A stretch of DNA of 42,373 nt, taken from assembly GCF_900110255.1 (NCBI RefSeq), contig NZ_FODD01000056.1:1-42373 (forward strand), in the 5' to 3' direction. This document shows, piece after piece, positions 16,398 to 21,955 of this stretch. This DNA is from Actinacidiphila rubida. Its GTDB lineage: Bacteria > Actinomycetota > Actinomycetes > Streptomycetales > Streptomycetaceae. Position 1 is the stretch's first letter, and each line of letters starts with the position of its first letter. The notes beneath the pieces are model-generated. The model ran no database searches. It saw nothing but the letters and a program-made list of their open reading frames with translations, and had not been told where the DNA came from. Made by a program: the position numbers and the translations under genes.

Positions 16398-16817
16398 TCA
16401 TGTCCGCGCCCAGTCCGCCACCTCCCGGTAGAACCGGTGCAGGGCGTCCTGCGGCCCGTTCTCGTACCGCTGGACGGCTCTGCCGAGCGGGTCCCAGATC
16501 CGCCCGTCGGGCGTGCGCAGGCCGAACGGCTGGCCGAATGTACCGCGCTGTTCCGCGTCGAGGACAACCCAGGCCGCCGTCGTGGTCCGGGCCAGGACCT
16601 CGCCGAGGTACGCGCCGAACCCGTGCAGCGCGGGCAGCACCGCCTCGATCGGCGGGTGTTCGCGCCGGATGCTGCCGATGACCCGGTCGGCCTCGGCCAG
16701 GCTGGCCGGGGTGTAGTCGAGCCGGATGCCGGTCCCCTCCCGCACGACCGCGACGATGTCCGCCGCGAGCCGGGGCGCGCTCGTGGCCGGCGGTGTGTCG
16801 GTCACCGCGTGTTCCAT
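16398..16817 (-). CDS. Conserved hypothetical protein
   Basis: The 139-aa protein starts at an ATG with GGAGGG seven bases upstream. It is probably cytoplasmic: no signal peptide or membrane helix. Conserved-looking blocks are ADIVAVVREGTGIRLDYTPASL, the RREHPPIEAVLPALHGFGAYLGEVL helix pair, and a strand-rich C-terminal half with WVVLDAEQ, FGQPFGLRTPDG and IWDPLGRAVQR. This looks like a small actinobacterial alpha/beta protein whose family I cannot name. It lies upstream of the ECF gene on the same strand, 68 bp away, and downstream of the reductase-like gene. Confidence 0.75.
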   Translation of the reverse strand: MEHAVTDTPPATSAPRLAADIVAVVREGTGIRLDYTPASLAEADRVIGSIRREHPPIEAVLPALHGFGAYLGEVLARTTTAAWVVLDAEQRGTFGQPFGLRTPDGRIWDPLGRAVQRYENGPQDALHRFYREVADWART

Positions 16818-16853
16818 CAAGTCCCTCCGCCCGCTGGTCCGTCCGCTGCTACG

Positions 16854-16874
16854 GCCGCGCGGGTCGCGCGCGGC
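16854..16874. terminator. Possible terminator after the reductase-like gene
   Basis: GCCGCGCG and CGCGCGGC form an 8-bp stem with a 5-base loop, 69 bases past the stop of the leftward dihydrofolate-reductase-family gene. Very GC-rich and without a U-run. Confidence 0.4.
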
Positions 16875-16942
16875 ACTACAACGGGGGGCGCAGAACGGCG
16901 GCAAAACGTCACACCGGGGGTCGCGAACCGTGGCGGATCGGG

Positions 16943-17524
16943 TCAGGAGCGACGAACGGCGTAGCTGAGCGAGACGAACGGGCCGTTGGCCTCGACACCG
17001 GTCAGTTCGAGGACGCCGGAGGCCAGGCGGCGGGGCAGCAGGGGCGCCCCGGCGCCCAGCGTGACGGGGGCGACGGTCAGCACGATCTCGTCGAGCAGGC
17101 CCTCGTCGGCGAACGCGCCGACGAGGGCGCCGCCGCCCACCAGCCAGATGTTGCGCTTGCCGGCCGCCCGGGTCATGGCCTCGTGGACGGGCCGCACGTC
17201 TCCGTGGACGAAGGTGATGTCGGCGCCGGGGACGCCCGGCAGGTCGCGGTGGGTGAACACCCAGCAGGGCGTGTGCCCGTACCACTTGCGCCACTTCGAC
17301 GGCTGCTCGCCGACGTTCTCGTGGTTCAGCACCCACTCGTACGTGGTGGAGCCCATCGCGAAGGCGCCGACGTGCTTGAAGAACGGGGCGAAGGTGTCGT
17401 CGCCGCCCTCGATGCCCAGCAGCCAGTCGAGGGAGTTGTCCGGATCGGCGATGAAGCCGTCGATGCTGGTGGCCGTGTAGTAGGTGGTCCGGGGACCCGC
17501 CGGGGGCTGGGTGAGGTGCGCCAT
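16943..17524 (-). CDS. Dihydrofolate reductase family protein (RibD C-terminal domain)
   Basis: The 193-aa protein belongs to the RibD_C/DHFR-like superfamily. The N-terminal YYTATSIDGFIADPDNSLDWL is the family hallmark; AFAMGSTTYEWV, a WVFTHRDLPG strand, NIWLVGGGALVGAFADEGLLDEIVLTVAPVTLGAGAPLLP and a final beta-hairpin follow. It should bind NADPH and reduce a small-molecule carbonyl or imine. The sequence does not indicate real folate or riboflavin synthesis; genome-wide these genes are usually stand-alone. Full length and intact. Confidence 0.9.
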   Translation of the reverse strand: MAHLTQPPAGPRTTYYTATSIDGFIADPDNSLDWLLGIEGGDDTFAPFFKHVGAFAMGSTTYEWVLNHENVGEQPSKWRKWYGHTPCWVFTHRDLPGVPGADITFVHGDVRPVHEAMTRAAGKRNIWLVGGGALVGAFADEGLLDEIVLTVAPVTLGAGAPLLPRRLASGVLELTGVEANGPFVSLSYAVRRS

Positions 17525-17583
17525 CGTCCCACCGTAGGCGGGGGTGGGGGCGCGGCGGGGGTTCCGCGCCGGGAAACGGCGAA

Positions 17584-17615
17584 CGGGCCGCCGGCCGAGA
17601 TCGGCCGGCGGCCCG
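17584..17615. terminator. Terminator of the first rodlin gene
   Basis: A perfect 15-bp stem, CGGGCCGCCGGCCGA with TCGGCCGGCGGCCCG, has a 2-base centre, 18 bases past the rodlin stop. Very stable, with no U-run. Confidence 0.8.
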
Positions 17616-17632
17616 CTGCGGGGCGGGGTGCC

Positions 17633-18040
17633 TCAGTGGTTGGCGGCACCGTTGCCGGACAGCACCGGGATGTTGTCCAGGATGTGCGACGCGGGCTCGT
17701 CGCCCTTGATCTGGCTGCTGTTCTCGGCGCACTGCTGGTTCTGCGGCGAGGACAGCACGTTGATGTCCTGCGCGGTGATCGGGATCAGTCCGATCAGCGA
17801 GCCGACGTTCGCCTTGACCGGCAGGCCCACGCAGGGCTTGTTCAGGGTGCCCTGGACCAGACCGATCTGGGGGCTCTCGGTGCCGCTGGTCGCGGTGTTG
17901 CCGTAGGCCTGCTCGGCGCCGTTGCCGTTCACCGTGGTGGTGCCCTCGTCGTTGCCGATGGCCATCGCCGGGGAGGCGGTGGCGCCGACGGCCGCGACCG
18001 AAGCGGCGAGAGCAGCACCGGCGAGCATCTTCTTGATCAT
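17633..18040 (-). CDS. Rodlin (RdlA/RdlB family)
   Basis: The 135-aa protein starts at an ATG after AGGGA. A signal peptide of about 27 residues (MIKKMLAGAALAAS..., cleaving after AMA) leads a mature part with the rodlin signatures: GNDEGTTTVNGNGAEQAYGN, SPQIGLVQGTLNKPC, GLIPI, DINVLSSPQNQQCAENSSQ and HILDNIPVLSGNG. Two Cys are conserved. Known rodlins help arrange chaplin fibrils into the rodlet layer on aerial hyphae and spores. It shares about two thirds of its residues with the rodlin at 19934, and lies at one end of a chaplin/rodlin group. Confidence 0.92.
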   Translation of the reverse strand: MIKKMLAGAALAASVAAVGATASPAMAIGNDEGTTTVNGNGAEQAYGNTATSGTESPQIGLVQGTLNKPCVGLPVKANVGSLIGLIPITAQDINVLSSPQNQQCAENSSQIKGDEPASHILDNIPVLSGNGAANH

Positions 18041-18131
18041 TGTTGTCCCTTATTTGGTGCTTGGATGCACGGTTCGGAGGGTCTGGTGGAGCGATCTGAT
18101 CAACCGCCCACCAGGGAATTGGTTCCGGCGT

Positions 18132-18147
18132 TTCACTCCGATGGGCG
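18132..18147 (-). promoter_or_regulatory. Shared upstream motif, copy 1
   Basis: On the minus strand this reads CGCCCATCGGAGTGAA, a diverged copy of the CCATTCGGGTGA motif, about 90-105 bases before the first rodlin start. Confidence 0.35.
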
Positions 18148-18194
18148 AGAGCCGGACCTGCGGTGACGTCGGGCCGGACGGGCCGGCGCCGACA

Positions 18195-18548
18195 TCAGCC
18201 GCCGAGCGGGAGGCCGCCCAGCAGGGAGGTGCCGGGCAGGGCTCCGGTGACCGCCGGGAGGGCGGCGCCCTGGGCGGCGCCGACGGCCTGCCCGAGAAGC
18301 GCCTCGGCCGGGACCTGGGACCCCAGGGTGTCCGTGGTCCGGTCCGCGCCCTGCAGGGCGCGGTCCAGATGCGTGCCCTCGACCGTCTTCTGCACCGGCT
18401 GGGCGGCCAGGAGCTCGTCGACGCCGCCGTTGATGCTCGTGGGCATCGCGGGCGTGGCCGCCGCTCCGCTGTCCGCGAAGGCGGGAGCCCCCACACCGAC
18501 CGCGATCACGGAGCCCGCCACGGCCGCTGCCATCTTCGAGTACTTCAC
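18195..18548 (-). CDS. Small secreted protein between rodlin and chaplin genes (unknown)
   Basis: The 117-aa protein is read from a GTG behind AAAGGGCGG. A signal peptide of about 25 residues (MKYSKMAAAVAGSVIAVGVGAPAFA) resembles those of the short chaplin nearby. The mature part opens DSGAAATPAMPTSINGGVDELL, then has predicted helices (AAQPVQKTVEGTHLDRALQGAD) and a Gly/Leu/Pro-rich tail ending LLGGLPLGG. It has no Cys and no chaplin core, so it is not a chaplin. Its place within the rodlin/chaplin run suggests a surface role, possibly in assembly. I know no family name. Confidence 0.8.
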   Translation of the reverse strand: MKYSKMAAAVAGSVIAVGVGAPAFADSGAAATPAMPTSINGGVDELLAAQPVQKTVEGTHLDRALQGADRTTDTLGSQVPAEALLGQAVGAAQGAALPAVTGALPGTSLLGGLPLGG

Positions 18549-18653
18549 TTGCCGCCCTTTCGGTAGCCGACGCCGTATTTCCCCGGCTGTCGTTCTCCGT
18601 GGACAACGACCACGGATTGCAACGGAAACGTCGAGTAAACGGCGAAACGGACA

Positions 18654-18669
18654 ATCACCCGAACGGTGC
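18654..18669 (-). promoter_or_regulatory. Shared upstream motif, copy 2
   Basis: On the minus strand this reads CACCGTTCGGGTGATT, among the best copies of the motif, about 106-121 bases before the start of the unknown secreted-protein gene. Confidence 0.5.
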
Positions 18670-18715
18670 GAAACGGCGCGCTATTGCTCGTATCTAATGC
18701 CGGATGTGCGCCGGT

Positions 18716-19216
18716 CTAATGCCGGGCGTGCGCGGGTCCGCCGCGGTGCCGGGCGCCGGTCAATGCCGGGGCGGGGCGGGCACCGCGCCGGTAGAGCATC
18801 GCGCCGCCCAGCAGCAGGGCCGCGCTGGTCGCGCCCGCGGCGCCGAACTGCCGGCCGCTGGTCCCGGTCTCGGCCAGCGACGGAGGGGCGGCCTTCGGCG
18901 GCGCGGCCCGGTGCGGCGGGACCGGCGCCGGGGGCACGGCGGTGCGCGGCGGCGTCGCAACCGGCGGCACGCGGTCCCCGTTGGAGCAGGTGTCGCCCAG
19001 CGCCGGGTCGAGCAGCGCGGCGGCGTCCACGCTGTTGCCGCAGACGTTCACCGGGACCTCCACCGGGACCTCCACGGAGTTGCCCGACAGCAGGCCGGGC
19101 GACCCGGCCGCGGTGCCGTCGGCGTCGGAGTCCGCGCTCGCCAGGCCGCCCGCGGCGACGAGGATGCCGCTCGCTGCGGCGACGGTGAGCACGCTGCGGC
19201 TCAGGATCTGTCGCAT
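18716..19216 (-). CDS. Sortase-anchored chaplin with a single chaplin domain
   Basis: The 166-aa protein is read from the ATG that begins MRQILSRSVLTV and a clean signal peptide (about 1-29). One chaplin domain follows (about 30-80): DSDADGTAAGSPGLLSGNSV, then VPVEVPVNVCGNSV and LLDPALGDTCSNG, with the two Cys that form the chaplin disulfide. A Pro-rich linker leads to LAETG, a hydrophobic helix (AAGATSAALLLGGAMLY) and Arg residues, i.e. a complete sortase sorting signal. The known long chaplins ChpA, ChpB and ChpC carry two chaplin domains, so this one is unusual. About 20 His/Arg/Pro-rich residues extend beyond the usual end. Confidence 0.85.
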   Translation of the reverse strand: MRQILSRSVLTVAAASGILVAAGGLASADSDADGTAAGSPGLLSGNSVEVPVEVPVNVCGNSVDAAALLDPALGDTCSNGDRVPPVATPPRTAVPPAPVPPHRAAPPKAAPPSLAETGTSGRQFGAAGATSAALLLGGAMLYRRGARPAPALTGARHRGGPAHARH

Positions 19217-19263
19217 GGTCGATCGTTTCTCCACGCTGAGAAGTGGGCGGGGCCGGGAGACGC

Positions 19264-19300
19264 ACCGCCCCGGCGCGCGGGACACGCGCTCCGGGGCGGT
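19264..19300. terminator. Terminator of the short chaplin gene
   Basis: ACCGCCCCGG pairs with CCGGGGCGGT, and an inner GCGC/GCGC extends the stem past one mismatch; it lies 38 bases beyond the short chaplin stop. Confidence 0.7.
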
Positions 19301-19337
19301 ACCTGTTCAGACTGCGGGGCCCGAAGGGGCGAGGTGG

Positions 19338-19583
19338 TCAGTGCTCGCTCAGGTTGGCGCAGTTGTCACCGAACGCCGGGTTGAGCAGCCCGATGACGTC
19401 AACGGTGTCGCCGCACAGGTTGACCGGGATGTCCACCGGGACCTCGACGGCGTCGCCGGACAGGACGCCCGGCGAGTGCATCGCGACACCGCTCGCACCG
19501 GAGTCGGCGAAAGCGGGCGCAGCGGCGCAACCGACGGCGATCATCGTGCCCGCGGCGAGGGCCGCGACCTTCGTGTACTTCAC
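19338..19583 (-). CDS. Short chaplin
   Basis: The 81-aa secreted protein is read from a GTG with AAGGAG six bases upstream. A signal peptide of about 27 residues ends APAFA, and the mature part of about 54 residues is essentially one chaplin domain: DSGASGVAMHSPGVLSGDAV, VPVDIPVNLCGDTVDV and LLNPAFGDNCANL, with the two disulfide Cys. Short chaplins self-assemble at the air-water interface into amyloid-like films that let aerial hyphae leave the medium. It is followed by its own terminator. It resembles ChpE to ChpH of S. coelicolor; the exact orthologue needs a tree. Confidence 0.93.
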   Translation of the reverse strand: MKYTKVAALAAGTMIAVGCAAAPAFADSGASGVAMHSPGVLSGDAVEVPVDIPVNLCGDTVDVIGLLNPAFGDNCANLSEH

Positions 19584-19933
19584 TTGTGACTCCTTTTCCG
19601 TTGCGGCGCTGATTTCCACCACGGTTTTCGTGGCGGCCGTCCCGAAATATCCGGGCCGGAGCGCACCGCTTTCGACGGGGCTAACGAGGACTACTGACCT
19701 GAGGCAACTCCCCGGCCCGCATGCCGATCACTATCCACTCGAATGGACGGTGAACGGGCAGGGAAATCCGGGCTCACGGAGAGAGAGGCACCGCAGGAAT
19801 TCCGTGGCGCCGCGGCTTCGCGGACCCGGAAGAACGCCGGGCGGCTCCGCGGCCCGCGGGAGGACATCCCGGCGGCCCTTCGGCCGGGGCTGCGCGGGGC
19901 CGGGGCGAAGGCCGGCGCGGCCGGCGGCGGCGG
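19584..19933. other. Intergenic region between chaplin and rodlin genes
   Basis: These 350 bp hold the chaplin promoter region, a motif copy (19733-19750) and, near the rodlin end, GC-rich arms (GGCCCTTCG...CGAAGGCC, about 19875-19915) that may terminate the second rodlin. No gene was found. Confidence 0.5.
19733..19750 (-). promoter_or_regulatory. Shared upstream motif, copy 3
   Basis: On the minus strand this reads CCGTCCATTCGAGTGGAT, about 150-167 bases upstream of the short chaplin start. Confidence 0.4.
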
Positions 19934-20344
19934 TCAGCCGTTGTGCGTGCCGTTCCCGGACAGCACCGGGATGTTGTCCAGGATGTGCGAGAGCGGCTCG
20001 TCGCCCTTGGACTGCGTCGAGTTCTCGGTGCACTGCTGGTTCTGCGGCGAGGACAGCACGTTGAGGTCCTGCACGGTGATCGGGATGCCGCCCACCAGCG
20101 AGCCCAGGTTGGCCTTCGCGGGCAGCGCGATGCAGGGCTTGTTGAGGGAGCCCTGGACGAGCGCGAACGACGGGCTCATGTAGCCGCTGGTGTACGTGTT
20201 GCCGTACGCCTGCGTGGAGTCGTTGCCGTTGGCGGTGGTGGTCCCCTGGTCGTCGCCGAGGGCCATCGCCTGCGGCGCGACCGTCGCGGAGACGCCCGCG
20301 AAGGAGGCGGCGACAGCTGCCGTCGCGAGGATCTGCTTGATCAC
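19934..20344 (-). CDS. Rodlin (RdlA/RdlB family), second copy
   Basis: The 136-aa protein is read from a GTG behind AGAAGGA, which gives a signal peptide (MIKQILATAAVAAS..., cleaving near AMA). Mature features match the other rodlin: GDDQGTTTANGNDSTQAYGN, SPSFALVQGSLNKPC, GIPI, DLNVLSSPQNQQCTENSTQ and HILDNIPVLSGNG. The pair parallels rdlA and rdlB of S. coelicolor, although here the two genes are tandem and separated by three other surface genes. It should be exported and act with chaplins in the rodlet layer. Upstream is the best copy of the shared motif. Confidence 0.92.
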   Translation of the reverse strand: MIKQILATAAVAASFAGVSATVAPQAMALGDDQGTTTANGNDSTQAYGNTYTSGYMSPSFALVQGSLNKPCIALPAKANLGSLVGGIPITVQDLNVLSSPQNQQCTENSTQSKGDEPLSHILDNIPVLSGNGTHNG

Positions 20345-20421
20345 GGTTGGTCCTTCTGAGAGAGGGTGCCCCGGTACCAGGGCCGGTCTGACCAACACCG
20401 CTGATCCCGGTTGGTAATGAT

Positions 20422-20440
20422 CCTTCACCCGAATGGATAG
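20422..20440 (-). promoter_or_regulatory. Shared upstream motif, copy 4
   Basis: On the minus strand this reads CTATCCATTCGGGTGAAGG, among the best copies, about 78-96 bases before the second rodlin start. Confidence 0.5.
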
Positions 20441-20553
20441 AACGGGCACTGCGCAGGGATTTCACCCTCCCGCAGGGGTGTCGTGAAGGGCCGGTGATTG
20501 ACCTGCCGTCCACCCCGATCATGCGATCGTCATACGAAATCAGGAGAAGTGAA

Positions 20554-20682
20554 GTGCCGCGCGTCGTACCCGATTTCACGCATCGGCGTGCATTCCTGTT
20601 CTGTGGGGATTACCTGACAGGCACGGAAATCGTTGACTGCACGCGACCCGCCGCCCTCCGGGGGGAACGGGCCGCGCACTGA
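20554..20682 (+). CDS. Possible 42-residue leader or small protein
   Basis: A GTG with AGGAG seven bases upstream opens a 42-codon frame (MPRVVPDFTHRRAFLF..., ending GERAAH) that stops 61 bases before the first glycosyltransferase. About 70 percent of third positions are G or C, lower than the neighbouring genes, so this may be leader sequence rather than a gene. It has two Cys and no signal peptide. Confidence 0.22.
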   Translation: MPRVVPDFTHRRAFLFCGDYLTGTEIVDCTRPAALRGERAAH

Positions 20683-20743
20683 CTGGACTTGGGCTGCTCC
20701 GGGGCCTCCCGGAGGAACCCCGGAGAGAGGGAACGGCGCCGCG

Positions 20744-21955
20744 ATGCCGCAACACCCCTACGCACTCGCCGGGTTGACGGTGCTCCACATGACGCAGCCG
20801 GTCGAGGGCGGCGTCGCACGCGTCGTCGCCCAGCTCGCCGCCGCGCAGGTGCGGGACGGCGCACGCGTCGTCGTCGCCTGCCCGCCCGGTGGGCCGCTCA
20901 CCCGGGCCGTCGAGGCGGTGGGCGCCGAGGCCGTGCGCTGGCCGGCCCGCCGCTCACCCGGCCCCGGGCTGCCCGTCGAGGTCACGGCCGCCGCCCACGT
21001 CCTCGGCGACGTCGACCCCGACCTGCTGCACCTGCACAGCGCCAAGGCCGGGCTGGCCGGCCGGCTGGCCGCGCACGGCACCGTGCCGACGGTCTTCCAG
21101 CCGCACGCCTGGTCGTACGAGGCCGCCCGCGGGCCCGTCGCCGCGGCCGCGGTGCGCTGGGAACGGCACGCGGCCCGCTGGACCGACCGCCTGCTGTGCG
21201 TCAGCGAAGCGGAGCGCGCCTCGGGCCTGGCGCACGGCATCCGCGGCGCGTGGTCGGTGATCCCCAACGGCGTCGACACCGGGCACTTCGCGCCCGCCGA
21301 GCACCCCGCCGCCGTCCGCGCCACGCTGCCCGCCCTGGCCGGTGTCCGTCCCGGCGCGCCCCTCGTGGTCTGCGTCGGGCGGCTGTGCCCGCAGAAGGGC
21401 CAGGACGTGCTGCTGGACGCCTGGCCGGCGGTCGCCGCAGCCTTGCCCGGCGCGCGGCTGGCCCTGGTCGGGGACGGCCCCGACGCCCGCCGCCTGCTCG
21501 CCCGCGCCCCCGACGGCGTGCTGCTGGCCGGTCCCGTCGCCGACCCGCTGCCCTGGTACCAGGCCGCCGACGTCGTGGTGCAGCCCTCCCGCTGGGAGGG
21601 CATGGCGCTGGCCCCCCTGGAGGCGATGGCGTGCGGCCGGCCGGTCGTGCTCACCGACGTCGCGGGCGCCCGGGAGAGCCTGCCGGACGGCGACGCGGCC
21701 CGCTGTGTGGTGCCCGTCGGCGACGCACCCGCGCTGGCCACGGCCCTGCTGAGGCTGCTCACCGATCCCGGTCTGCGCCGCGACACCGCCGGGCGGGCCC
21801 TCGCCCACGCCCGCGACCACCACGCCCTGGACACCGCCACGGACGCGGTCGCGGAGCTCTACGCCGCGCTCACCCATCACGCCGACCCCGACGACCCCGG
21901 CGACCGCACTGCGCCCACGGCCCTCCCCGCGCCCCAGCTGGGAGCCCCCCGATGA
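20744..21955 (+). CDS. GT4-family glycosyltransferase, first gene of the operon
   Basis: The 403-aa protein has the GT-B fold of GT4: N-terminal VLHMTQPVEGGVARVVAQLA with the glycine-rich acceptor loop, LHLHSAKAGLAGRLAA, IPNGVDTGHF at the domain junction, VCVGRLCPQKGQDVLLDAWP, and the nucleotide-sugar site EGMALAPLEAMACGRPVV (E-x7-E). It is cytoplasmic or peripheral to the membrane. It should add a sugar from a nucleotide donor to the lipid-linked intermediate made by the next gene's product. The ATG at 20744 follows a GAGAGGGAA tract. Its stop overlaps the next start (ATGA). Confidence 0.9.
   Translation: MPQHPYALAGLTVLHMTQPVEGGVARVVAQLAAAQVRDGARVVVACPPGGPLTRAVEAVGAEAVRWPARRSPGPGLPVEVTAAAHVLGDVDPDLLHLHSAKAGLAGRLAAHGTVPTVFQPHAWSYEAARGPVAAAAVRWERHAARWTDRLLCVSEAERASGLAHGIRGAWSVIPNGVDTGHFAPAEHPAAVRATLPALAGVRPGAPLVVCVGRLCPQKGQDVLLDAWPAVAAALPGARLALVGDGPDARRLLARAPDGVLLAGPVADPLPWYQAADVVVQPSRWEGMALAPLEAMACGRPVVLTDVAGARESLPDGDAARCVVPVGDAPALATALLRLLTDPGLRRDTAGRALAHARDHHALDTATDAVAELYAALTHHADPDDPGDRTAPTALPAPQLGAPR

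Larger units (their letters stand above)
20345..20743. other. Divergent control region of rodlin and polysaccharide operon
   Basis: This 399-bp gap is relatively AT-rich for the window. It contains the motif copy at 20422-20440 for the rodlin and TTGACC (20499-20504) as a possible -35 for the plus strand. A candidate 42-codon reading frame (20554-20682) lies before the polysaccharide operon. No other gene is visible. Confidence 0.5.

Noticed and set aside
19743..20183. Plus-strand frame opposite the second rodlin
   Set aside because: It overlaps a clear rodlin on the other strand and shows no protein features.
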